A stretch of DNA of 64,000 bases from Klebsiella sp. WP3-W18-ESBL-02 (GTDB taxonomy: Bacteria; Pseudomonadota; Gammaproteobacteria; Enterobacterales; Enterobacteriaceae): the NCBI RefSeq assembly GCF_014168815.1, contig NZ_AP021972.1, forward strand, positions 2,852,001 to 2,916,000. The letters are read 5' to 3'. Below the pieces are notes generated by a model that saw only the letters and a list, made by a program, of their open reading frames with translations, searched no databases and was not told the DNA's origin. Numbering within the stretch: position 1 is the first letter of the stretch; each line of letters starts with the position of its first letter. The translations under genes were made by a program, and so were the position numbers. Below are positions 1 through 7,401 of the stretch, piece after piece.

Positions 1-566
1 GGATAGAGCGAGAAGTTAGCGGTCAGGTTGACGAACCACGGCAGCGGTTTGTCGAGCTGCACGCGCAGCGTATGGGTATCAACCGCCGTCACGCCCAGCG
101 TTTCAGGCTTCGCTTTACCATCGATGATGTCCTGCGCGTTCATGATCCCCGCCAGTGCGGCAAACCAGGCAAACGGCGAGGTGGTTTTCGGATCGACCAG
201 ACGCTGCCAGCTGTAAACGAAGTCCTGCGCGGTGACCGGCGTGCCGTCCGACCATTTCGCATCACTGCGCAGGGTAAAGGTCCAGGTTTTCTGATCGTTC
301 GTTTGCCAGCGGGCAGCCACGCCAGGAATGATATTGCCGTTAGCATCCTGGTTAACCAGGCCTTCAAACAGATCGCGAATAACCTGAATTTCCGGCAGCC
401 CGACGGCTTTTGCCGGATCTAATGAAGCGGGTTCATCTTTAATATGGCGAACCAGCTCCTGCTGCTTCGCCAGCGTCGTCCCGGCAGGCACTTCCGCCGC
501 CACGGCGACAGTACTCAGACCCACTAACAGCGCAGCACAGCAGGTCAAGGTGAAAGGATACTTCAT
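1..566 (-). CDS. mppA: Periplasmic murein tripeptide-binding protein MppA (3' part outside window)
   Basis: This is the N-terminal 188 residues of an oligopeptide-binding lipoprotein-like SBP (family 5) that captures the murein tripeptide L-Ala-gamma-D-Glu-m-Dap in the periplasm and delivers it to the Opp permease. The translation begins MKYPFTLTCCAALLVG and has a typical signal peptide ending at AVAAEVPAG. The mature part then shows the family pattern HIKDEPASLDPAKAVGLPE and DLFEGLVNQ. The coding region runs off the left edge, so the C-terminal two thirds is not seen. It is divergent from mpaA, which releases the same tripeptide, so the pair makes sense together. OppA is the main alternative, but synteny with mpaA-ycjG-tpx favours MppA. 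Confidence 0.9.
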   Translation of the reverse strand, partial: MKYPFTLTCCAALLVGLSTVAVAAEVPAGTTLAKQQELVRHIKDEPASLDPAKAVGLPEIQVIRDLFEGLVNQDANGNIIPGVAARWQTNDQKTWTFTLRSDAKWSDGTPVTAQDFVYSWQRLVDPKTTSPFAWFAALAGIMNAQDIIDGKAKPETLGVTAVDTHTLRVQLDKPLPWFVNLTANFSLY

Positions 567-758
567 GACATCCCCTTAAAAGTAGATAAACCCACACAAC
601 ATAATGAAAATATTATTTGTTTCACTTGCCATAATTGCAAACGCCATGTCGCAGAAAGTTGATTTACACCGTCAATTCATATGCAGGAAACTATTTGATT
701 CACGGCGAATTTTGCACAACACTGCACAATATCCCCTTTATGTATCAGGACTCACGCT

Positions 759-1478
759 ATGGCTGCTACCCGCCCCCGCGCCCAGCGCGGCGCTTTCCCA
801 CCCGGGACACAACACTATGGCCGCTCGCTGCTGGGCGCGCCGCTGATCTGGTTCCCTGCGCCGCTGGCCGGGCCGCAGAGTGGCTTAATCATCGCAGGCA
901 CCCACGGGGATGAAAATTCCTCGGTGGTCACGCTCTCCTGCGCTCTGCGCACCCTGTCGCCGGATCTGCGTCGGCATCACGTGGTGCTGGCAGTCAATCC
1001 GGACGGCTGCCAGCTCGGACTGCGCGCCAACGCCAACGGCGTGGATCTGAATCGCAATTTCCCGGCGGCAAACTGGAAACAAGGGGAAACGGTATATCGC
1101 TGGAATAGCGCTGCGGAACAGCGCGACGTGGTATTGCTCACCGGCAGCCGCCCGGCCTCCGAGCCGGAAAGCCGCGCGCTATGTCAGTTGATTCACCAGA
1201 TTAGCCCCGCGTGGGTGGTATCGTTCCACGACCCGCTGGCCTGCATTGAAGACACCCGCGGCAGCGAGCTGGGGCATTGGCTGGCGGACGCCTTCACTCT
1301 GCCGCTGGTCAGCAGCGTCGGCTACGAGACGCCCGGTTCATTCGGCAGCTGGTGCAACGATATAGGGCTGCACTGTATTACCGCCGAGTTCCCGCCCATC
1401 TCCTCAGACGAGGCCAGCGAGCGTTATCTGGCGGCGATGACCAGGCTGCTGCACTGGCAGCCGAAACCTCACAAATGA
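759..1478 (+). CDS. mpaA: Murein peptide amidase A
   Basis: A 239-residue M14-type zinc carboxypeptidase that cleaves the gamma-D-Glu-m-Dap bond of free murein tripeptide in the cytoplasm, feeding peptidoglycan recycling. Zinc-ligand motifs are visible: GTHGDENSS (H and E) near residue 51 and SFHDPLACI (H) near 155, with the catalytic Glu in ITAEFPPIS near 210. There is no signal peptide, as expected for the cytoplasmic enzyme. Its length is about that of the E. coli protein (242). The ribosome binding site is weak (aggac). Its 3' end overlaps the convergent ycjG by 10 bases. ycjG epimerises the L-Ala-D-Glu dipeptide released by this enzyme. Confidence 0.95.
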   Translation: MAATRPRAQRGAFPPGTQHYGRSLLGAPLIWFPAPLAGPQSGLIIAGTHGDENSSVVTLSCALRTLSPDLRRHHVVLAVNPDGCQLGLRANANGVDLNRNFPAANWKQGETVYRWNSAAEQRDVVLLTGSRPASEPESRALCQLIHQISPAWVVSFHDPLACIEDTRGSELGHWLADAFTLPLVSSVGYETPGSFGSWCNDIGLHCITAEFPPISSDEASERYLAAMTRLLHWQPKPHK

Positions 1479-2434
1479 AGCTCACCGCAGGTAAAGCGTA
1501 GCGCCGGCTGCGCGTCGGCGGCGAGCCACGTGGGGCCGTCGAGATCGGCAAAACGTACCTGTGGTGCCAGCGGTAGCGCGGCGGCAATGGCCCGCGACGT
1601 GCAAAGCATACAGCCAAGCATCAGCGCAAAATTCTGCGCTTTTGCCTCGGCCGCCAGCGCCAGCGCTTCGGTCAACCCACCGGTTTTATCGAGTTTGATA
1701 TTCACCATCTCATAGCGCCCGTGCAGCATCGACAGGTCTTCACGGGTATGGCAGCTTTCGTCAGCGCAGATCGGCAACGGGTGAATAAACGTCTCCAGCG
1801 CGTCATCTTCGCCCACCGGCAGCGGCTGCTCCAGCATGGCGACGCGCAGGTCCGCCAGCAGCTGGCAGCGTGCGGCCAGCCCCTCGCCGCGCCAGGACTC
1901 ATTGGCATCGACAATCAGCGTCGCCTCCGGTACGGCTTCGCGAATCGCCACCATTCGCTCACAGATAAAATGATTGTCCAGCTTCACCTTCAGCAGCCTG
2001 GCGCCGCTGGCATACAGTGCCTTTGCGCTGGCGGCCATTTGTTCGGGCGTGCCGATCACCACCGTTTGCGCCGTCGTCACCGTGCCGGGCAGCGTGACGC
2101 CCAGCTGCTTGACGACGGAGCGACCGGCCAGTGCGCTTTCCAGATCCCACAACGCGCAGTCGACCGCATTGCGGGCGGCCCCGGCCGGCAGCAGTTGAGC
2201 AAGCTGTTCGCGGGTTATCCCGCGCTCCAGCTGCTCCCCGATGGTCATAATCTGCGCCATCACCGAGGCGATGCTCTCGCCATAGCGCGGGTACGGCGTG
2301 CACTCACCGACGCCTTTTACACCATCCTGCTCCAGTTCAACCACCACCACTTTTGCTTCGCTGCGGCTGCCGCGGGCAATCACAAAAGGCGTATGCAGCG
2401 GCCAGGCCTCTTCAAACACGCGCAGGTTTCTCAT
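1469..2434 (-). CDS. ycjG: L-Ala-D/L-Glu epimerase
   Basis: A 321-residue enolase-superfamily enzyme (muconate-lactonising subgroup) that interconverts L-Ala-D-Glu and L-Ala-L-Glu so that murein-derived dipeptide can be degraded. Catalytic features are readable: the KxK motif in LLKVKLD, metal-binding acids in LIVDANE, MLEQPLP and ICADES, and the second-face lysine in VNIKLDKTGG. The length equals that of the E. coli enzyme. The start has a good ggag site. The gene is divergent from tpx and convergent with mpaA, overlapping it by 10 bases. Together with mppA and mpaA it forms the murein peptide recycling group at this end of the window. Confidence 0.94.
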   Translation of the reverse strand: MRNLRVFEEAWPLHTPFVIARGSRSEAKVVVVELEQDGVKGVGECTPYPRYGESIASVMAQIMTIGEQLERGITREQLAQLLPAGAARNAVDCALWDLESALAGRSVVKQLGVTLPGTVTTAQTVVIGTPEQMAASAKALYASGARLLKVKLDNHFICERMVAIREAVPEATLIVDANESWRGEGLAARCQLLADLRVAMLEQPLPVGEDDALETFIHPLPICADESCHTREDLSMLHGRYEMVNIKLDKTGGLTEALALAAEAKAQNFALMLGCMLCTSRAIAAALPLAPQVRFADLDGPTWLAADAQPALRFTCGELHL

Positions 2435-2473
2435 TTTGGCTCCTTTTATTCAGGCGTAAATAGGGTTTGCCGT

Positions 2474-2511
2474 GTTAACGTCTGTTGTCATACACTAGGG
2501 TTGACGTTAAC
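2474..2511. promoter_or_regulatory. Inverted repeat in the ycjG/tpx divergent promoter region
   Basis: GTTAACGTC at 2474-2482 and its exact reverse complement GACGTTAAC at 2503-2511 lie about 30 bp apart, centre to centre, just upstream of tpx. A possible tpx promoter overlaps it, with TTGTCA at 2485-2490 and TAACTA at 2508-2513 (17-base spacer). The repeat is seen directly; its use as an operator is inference and no regulator is assigned. Confidence 0.35.
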
Positions 2512-2534
2512 TATATGTAAACAGGAAGATAATC

Positions 2535-3041
2535 ATGTCGCAAACCGTACATTTCCAGGGCAATCCCGTTGCTGTTCAAGGTTCTATCCCACAGGCGGGC
2601 GATAAAGCTCAACCGTTTACGCTGGTGGCAAAAGATCTGTCCGACGTCACCCTGGGCCAGTTCGCTGGCAAACGTAAAGTTCTGAACATTTTCCCGAGCA
2701 TCGATACCGGCGTATGCGCGGCATCCGTGCGTAAATTCAACCAGCTGGCTGGCGAACTGGAGAACACCGTTGTTCTGTGCGTGTCCGCTGACCTGCCGTT
2801 CGCCCAGTCTCGCTTCTGCGGCGCAGAAGGCCTGAGCAACGTCGTGACGCTGTCTACTCTGCGTGCGCCGGAATTCCTGCAGACCTACGGCGTCGGCATT
2901 GCCGATGGCGCGCTGAAAGGCCTGGCCGCTCGCGCGGTTGTCGTGATTGATGAGAACGACAACGTGGTATACAGCGAACTGGTGAACGAAATCACCAACG
3001 AGCCGGACTACGACGCTGCGCTGGCAGCGCTGAAAGCGTAA
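2535..3041 (+). CDS. tpx: Thiol peroxidase Tpx (atypical 2-Cys peroxiredoxin)
   Basis: A 168-residue thioredoxin-dependent peroxidase that reduces organic hydroperoxides and hydrogen peroxide. The peroxidatic cysteine is Cys61 in FPSIDTGVCAAS and the resolving cysteine is Cys95 in QSRFCGAEG, the spacing typical of Tpx. A purine-rich ribosome binding site (aggaag) precedes the ATG. The gene is monocistronic, followed by a strong palindromic terminator. It is divergent from ycjG. In E. coli the next gene is tyrR; here a three-gene accessory cluster intervenes. Confidence 0.97.
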   Translation: MSQTVHFQGNPVAVQGSIPQAGDKAQPFTLVAKDLSDVTLGQFAGKRKVLNIFPSIDTGVCAASVRKFNQLAGELENTVVLCVSADLPFAQSRFCGAEGLSNVVTLSTLRAPEFLQTYGVGIADGALKGLAARAVVVIDENDNVVYSELVNEITNEPDYDAALAALKA

Positions 3042-3046
3042 TATTC

Positions 3047-3075
3047 TTGTCCTGACCGCACTGCGGTCAGGACAA
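3047..3075 (+). terminator. Terminator hairpin after tpx
   Basis: A near-perfect palindrome with arms TTGTCCTGACCGCA and TGCGGTCAGGACAA around a single C lies six bases after the tpx stop. It is followed by tttctta. It could also serve the AraC gene arriving from the other strand. Confidence 0.75.
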
Positions 3076-3086
3076 TTTCTTATCCC

Positions 3087-3962
3087 TCAGCCTCTTAGAC
3101 TATATGATTTGCGGTACTGGAGGGGGGTTTTTGCCATATATTTTCGAAAACTGGTGATAAACCAGGCATATTCCGTAAATCCCGAGCGCTTCCCCACTTC
3201 CCTGACCGACAGGGTTGTATGCACGAGCAGTTCACAGGCATGGCGGATCCGCCTCATGATCAAATATTCCTGCAACGTACCGCCCGTTTCGCGACGAAAG
3301 CGCCTCGATGCATGCCCCTCCGAACAGCCCGATGCGGCAGCCAGCGCCTCCAGCGAGCAGTGCTCCTGAAAGTGTTCTTCAATCCAGCGAATAATACTGG
3401 CGGAAAACGCATTCTGCTCTGAATGCAGCGCATTCTCCAGTTCCTGCCCGGGCAGAAAGCTAATCAGTTGCATCAGCAACAGCGCGCTATCATTGATTGT
3501 GACCAGGCCATCATGCCCCAGACCGTCGAAGCGCTCGAGCAGCATTTCAATCATTGGCTGAATAGCAGAAACATCGAAAATACGTATTTTCTCACCGTAA
3601 CTGCTCAACTGGCGCAGCAGTATCTGCAGCCGGGGAAAGTCACGAAAGAAAGGTTCCAGCAGAGTGCTATTGAAATGTAGCGTCGTACGGTGATATTGAT
3701 TGTTCGCCCCTTGTTCAACATAAATTTTATGCACTCGCCCAGGCGGAAAAATAAATAGCCGCCCGGGTTTCACCGTAAACTGCTGATGTTCGGCGACGGC
3801 AATGCCAATACCCCGGGTAATAAAAAGCATTTCAGGGCATTCATGAAAATGATAATAATCAGCTGATGTATTTTTCATTCGATTGAAATAGATGGCCGTT
3901 TCATCAATTTCAAGGGTTTCCAATAGGGTGGCATCTTTTCCATAGCCGCGCGATGTCGCCAT
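3087..3962 (-). CDS. AraC/XylS-family transcriptional regulator with cupin sensor
   Basis: A 291-residue regulator. The N-terminal half (about residues 30-110) looks like a cupin sugar-binding fold (YYHFHECPEMLFITRG, PGRLFIFPPGRVHKI). The C-terminal 100 residues carry the two AraC helix-turn-helix motifs (CSLEALAAASGCSEGHASRRF and VREVGKRSGFTEYAWFITSF). It is the third gene of an accessory cluster placed between tpx and tyrR. It lies 300 bases downstream of a hypothetical gene and a LacY-type symporter gene on the same strand, so it probably controls them in response to a saccharide; that role is inference. No ortholog name is recognised. Confidence 0.85.
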   Translation of the reverse strand: MATSRGYGKDATLLETLEIDETAIYFNRMKNTSADYYHFHECPEMLFITRGIGIAVAEHQQFTVKPGRLFIFPPGRVHKIYVEQGANNQYHRTTLHFNSTLLEPFFRDFPRLQILLRQLSSYGEKIRIFDVSAIQPMIEMLLERFDGLGHDGLVTINDSALLLMQLISFLPGQELENALHSEQNAFSASIIRWIEEHFQEHCSLEALAAASGCSEGHASRRFRRETGGTLQEYLIMRRIRHACELLVHTTLSVREVGKRSGFTEYAWFITSFRKYMAKTPLQYRKSYSLRG

Positions 3963-4262
3963 AGAACCTCAGTTCAGAGAAAGTAAATTTATCCGGGCTT
4001 ACGCCTGGCCGCCCGTTCGAGACGACAATAGAATTGTCTTCGTGCTGACCAGGTTAAACCCAGAGACCCATCACATTAAATCAATCAATTAATGTTCCAG
4101 CCTCCTGCGTCCGTCAATATGATGATCTTGCTCACCCGCATGGTCATATTCAAATAGCCGCAGAAGCCCTTAAGCGAGTGATATAAAATCATCGTAATAT
4201 AAAAGGAGGTGATAAATAGATTGATGACGCGTCGTGTATTTTATCGCCCCGCCAGAGGCAAT
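3963..4262. other. Non-coding stretch between the AraC gene and the 553-residue gene
   Basis: Three hundred bases without a credible gene. It must hold the AraC gene promoter. The only structure I see is the short palindrome GACAAT-aga-ATTGTC at 4024-4038, a possible operator or small hairpin. The DNA is richer in A+T than the backbone. Confidence 0.5.
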
Positions 4263-5924
4263 TTATTCATTGTATTGTACCTGCCAGCTAACGGTGAACT
4301 CCGTTCGTTCGGCGCACGCGAGGCTGCCAACGATTTCCTGCGCCAGCGGGCCGGTCGGGCTACGTAGCGTGGTCGCCCGACGCTGGATCTGCGTATACCC
4401 TTGCAACCGGACCGGCGTGCTTTCAGCATAAACCGCCGCGATCAGCTCAATGCGCAGCGATCTACCCGGCGGACAGGTAAAGGTATCCTCGCGCGTCACG
4501 CTCCCGGGCGCGATCAGAAAGCGCGTCCTGCAACCGAATTCGGCGTCGCGCAGCGGTTCTTGCACCACCTCACCAGCTTCGGCGACCACGTCCAGCCCGT
4601 CATATTCGATAATAATTTCCCATCCCCCGGCGGTCTTTTGCTGCCGAGTACCGCGAAACCAGACCAGCGGACGCAGCACGCGGCCGCGCTCATCATAAAT
4701 GCCGGGCACCCATAGCGGCGCATCGCCCTGCGCCACGCCGGTAAACAGCCCTTCACTGAACGGAATAGGGAAATAAGGCGACGTACCGTGGTAGGGGCGA
4801 GCACCGTTTATCAGCGGCAGCACAAAAGCACGCTGCCCGTCATACCACTGATACAGGCCGCGAGCATAGCGCGCTTCACGAAATGCGGTGAAGGTTAGCG
4901 CAAGCTGCGCCGGACGTGGCACTGACGCCGATGCGGCAGCTCGCGCGGACCAGACCTGCTGGACGTTCAGGTGCTGCACGCAAAGGCTAATATTCTCCCC
5001 GACCAGCCGATGCTCGGCACGATAGGCGTCGGTCTGACGGCCCTTAAACCACAAATTTACGCTCTGCTCATCCGGGTCATACCAGAAGCTCAGGAAGCGT
5101 TCGCTACAGGCCAGAGAAAACGCGCCTGCCGCCGCCAGTTCCTGCGCATTCAGCAACCCAAGACGCGCACTGACCGCCAGAATCTCATTAAAGGCACTGT
5201 CGCCATAGGCACCGATCGAACGTCCCCACTGGAAACCGCTACCATTATCGGTACACATCGACAGCACCAGCGTTGCCGCCTGGCGCAGCGACGCTTGTAA
5301 CCAATCGGCGACCGGCAACCCGGTTTCGAGGTGGCGCTGGCAAATTTCCGCTACCAGCAGCACGCTGTAACGATCAAAGCGGCCATGCCCACGGGTTTCG
5401 TCACAACAGCCGTTCTCCGCGTGGGCGCGGTAATGCTCAAGGAGCCGCTGTAAGATTTCCTGCGATGCCCGTTCGCTTTCCCACCCCAGCAGGAACCTGA
5501 GCCGCGCCACGCTGAACGCAACGCCGTAGAAGTTAGTGGGAAAGCACGATTTCAGCTGCCACGTCGTCTCTTCGACCATCTCCTGCCAGTCTAGCTTACC
5601 ACGCAGCACCGCGAGCTGCCCGGCGGTCAATACCTGTTCCAGCACCCTTTGTTGTTGCAGCCTCAGCAGCGCCTGGAGGAAATAATATTTGCCCCAGTTA
5701 TCGCAAGGCGCACTCACCAGTTCAGGCCAAAGGCTTTCCCATTCCGCGCAACGCTCTGGAGACTGTTCAAGCAGCAGGCTCAACGCCAGCGAAAACTTCC
5801 CGCTAATATAGGGATCCCCCGCTAATGTTAATGTCTGAGCAAAGCTTTGTTGTTTATTCAGCGTTCGGGTTACGGTGCTATTTATTATCTGGTAAAGTCG
5901 ACTGATAATTCGCGCTCTTGTCAT
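4263..5924 (-). CDS. Uncharacterised 553-residue protein, weak DUF2264-like resemblance
   Basis: Function not recognised. The 553-residue product has no signal peptide. It contains repeated aromatic/acidic helices (NWGKYYFLQALLRL, GHGRFDRYSVLLVAEI, GSGFQWGRSIGAYGDSAF) that recall the alpha/alpha-barrel DUF2264 proteins, which occur in carbohydrate-use clusters. The C-terminal part is beta-rich (LVWFRGTRQQ, FTVSWQVQYNE), as in two-domain lyase or glycosidase-like proteins. The start lies 7 bases after the symporter stop, so the two genes are probably translationally coupled. Context suggests processing of an imported oligosaccharide, but this is inference. A heparinase-like or unsaturated-glycan-acting enzyme is an alternative. 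Confidence 0.55.
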   Translation of the reverse strand: MTRARIISRLYQIINSTVTRTLNKQQSFAQTLTLAGDPYISGKFSLALSLLLEQSPERCAEWESLWPELVSAPCDNWGKYYFLQALLRLQQQRVLEQVLTAGQLAVLRGKLDWQEMVEETTWQLKSCFPTNFYGVAFSVARLRFLLGWESERASQEILQRLLEHYRAHAENGCCDETRGHGRFDRYSVLLVAEICQRHLETGLPVADWLQASLRQAATLVLSMCTDNGSGFQWGRSIGAYGDSAFNEILAVSARLGLLNAQELAAAGAFSLACSERFLSFWYDPDEQSVNLWFKGRQTDAYRAEHRLVGENISLCVQHLNVQQVWSARAAASASVPRPAQLALTFTAFREARYARGLYQWYDGQRAFVLPLINGARPYHGTSPYFPIPFSEGLFTGVAQGDAPLWVPGIYDERGRVLRPLVWFRGTRQQKTAGGWEIIIEYDGLDVVAEAGEVVQEPLRDAEFGCRTRFLIAPGSVTREDTFTCPPGRSLRIELIAAVYAESTPVRLQGYTQIQRRATTLRSPTGPLAQEIVGSLACAERTEFTVSWQVQYNE

Positions 5925-5931
5925 TTTCGGC

Positions 5932-7191
5932 TCATGAGTGTCGGGGGTTCAAGGTTAATTGCGCTGTTTTACGATTATTGTTCAACAGCACCGCCGATAA
6001 AACCGTAAACAGCAGTGCGGTACCGCCCATTAATAAATAGGTATCAGCAAAGCCGATTTTTTCGTATAAATAACCGCTCAACGGTGACAGCAAAACGGTG
6101 CCCACATAGTTCACGCTTTGATAGCCTAATAAATACATGGTGCCGTTAATTTTTTTATCAAAATTTATCTCGAGGTATTTAAATACCGACACCAGCAGAA
6201 AGGACATTTCAATGCCCCAGGAAAGTTTGATAATACCAATCGCTAGCGCGCTGGTGACCAGCCCGGAACCGATAAAACGTGCGGCGACGACAAAACCGGT
6301 GATCAGCATCCCCGCTTTTGGCCCCAGCCGGTTAACGATTCCCGGCGCAACCATCATGCACAGAAACTCGCAGCCAAGGCTCGCTGCGCCAAGATAGCCG
6401 TACATCTGATGTCCCGTCTCTTTACTGTCATAAAAGGTAATAAAGAAACGAGGATACTGCTGCTCCGCGACAAACAATACCCACACCACACCGCAAACAT
6501 AAAGGACAAACGTCCAGAAATTGCGCTGGCGGAACAGGGCCGTGATGTCTTTCAGCGTCGTTTTTTCTTTGGCGATAATCCGGCTTTTCACCTCATCGCT
6601 GACCTCAATCTTCATGGTCAGAACAATAATCAGAATGACCAGCGCACCGGCAGAGCTGATGCCAAAGTTAATCATGGGGTTAATATTAAAAATGTAGCCA
6701 GTGCTGGCCGCCGAGAAAACTGAGCCAATCGCTCCCCACATGCGAATTTGCCCAAACTCAAGGTCAAACAGGCGACCAAAGCGGTCAAGATATGACTCGG
6801 CCGCCGCGCAGCCCGCGTAATACCCCATACTTAAAAAGACCGCACCCGCCACGATCCCCAGATAAAGAACATTCTGTAATAGCGGTTTGTAAATATAAAA
6901 GAAGAATGGAAACACGGTAATAGAAATAAGTGATATGAAAAAAAGCAAATCCTTACGCAGCCCAAGCCGATCGATTAAAAATCCGTAAACCGGTTTAATC
7001 AATACCGCACAAAAACCGTTTACTGCGAAAACAATACCGATCGCCACGCCGTCCAGACCTATTTTTTCTGATAACCAGAAGGAATAGGTATCCAGGGTCG
7101 CTTTCCATGAAAAAAAGTACACTAATATAAATAAGCTCAACGTAATATAAATTTTACGCTTTGCTTTTACTGCTTCGTCGCACGTATTCAT
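5932..7191 (-). CDS. MFS oligosaccharide:H+ symporter (LacY/RafB-like family)
   Basis: A 419-residue inner-membrane transporter with about twelve hydrophobic segments, resembling the oligosaccharide:H+ symporter family (LacY, RafB, CscB). The N-terminal helix pattern (SLFILVYFFSWKATLDTYSFW), the GFLIDRLGLRKDLLF loop after helix 2 and the RMWGAIGSV segment fit that family. I chose the ATG at 7191 over the longer frame because ggagag lies just upstream and the longer form would add a hydrophilic tail. It is the first gene of a unit with the 553-residue gene. The gene is visibly A+T-rich compared with flanking tpx and tyrR, a sign of horizontal acquisition. The substrate is unknown. Confidence 0.8.
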   Translation of the reverse strand: MNTCDEAVKAKRKIYITLSLFILVYFFSWKATLDTYSFWLSEKIGLDGVAIGIVFAVNGFCAVLIKPVYGFLIDRLGLRKDLLFFISLISITVFPFFFYIYKPLLQNVLYLGIVAGAVFLSMGYYAGCAAAESYLDRFGRLFDLEFGQIRMWGAIGSVFSAASTGYIFNINPMINFGISSAGALVILIIVLTMKIEVSDEVKSRIIAKEKTTLKDITALFRQRNFWTFVLYVCGVVWVLFVAEQQYPRFFITFYDSKETGHQMYGYLGAASLGCEFLCMMVAPGIVNRLGPKAGMLITGFVVAARFIGSGLVTSALAIGIIKLSWGIEMSFLLVSVFKYLEINFDKKINGTMYLLGYQSVNYVGTVLLSPLSGYLYEKIGFADTYLLMGGTALLFTVLSAVLLNNNRKTAQLTLNPRHS

Positions 7192-7309
7192 AGGCTCTCC
7201 TATATTGGAGTGCCAACAGTATTCGGGCAACCTGTTCTAAAACGGCATTGAGATCACAAAAAAAATCATTCTGCTAAAAACGTGGAAGTAATTGTCGTCG
7301 GGGCGGGGA

Positions 7310-7338
7310 AAAAGTTTGGAATTATGATGCAAACTTTT
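7310..7338. promoter_or_regulatory. Inverted repeat upstream of the symporter gene, candidate operator
   Basis: AAAAGTTTG at 7310-7318 and CAAACTTTT at 7330-7338 form a perfect 9-bp inverted repeat with an 11-bp gap. It lies about 120 bases upstream of the symporter start. The position suits a regulator site for the AraC-type protein of the cluster; the repeat is seen and the role is inferred. Confidence 0.4.
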
Positions 7339-7356
7339 CTATTTTGATATGTCCAG

Positions 7357-7389
7357 AATAACCCGGTGGCACGGCACCACCGGGTTATT
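7357..7389 (-). terminator. Hairpin terminator downstream of tyrR
   Basis: A 13-bp perfect stem (AATAACCCGGTGG / CCACCGGGTTATT) with a 7-base loop starts 13 bases after the tyrR stop. No long U-run follows, so termination may be partial. Confidence 0.6.
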
Positions 7390-7401
7390 ACGCGGCAGGG
7401 A

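Noticed and set aside
1721..2605. A 294-residue plus-strand frame over ycjG and the tpx start
   Set aside because: It runs antisense through an intact ycjG and out of frame into tpx; Gln/His-rich shadow.
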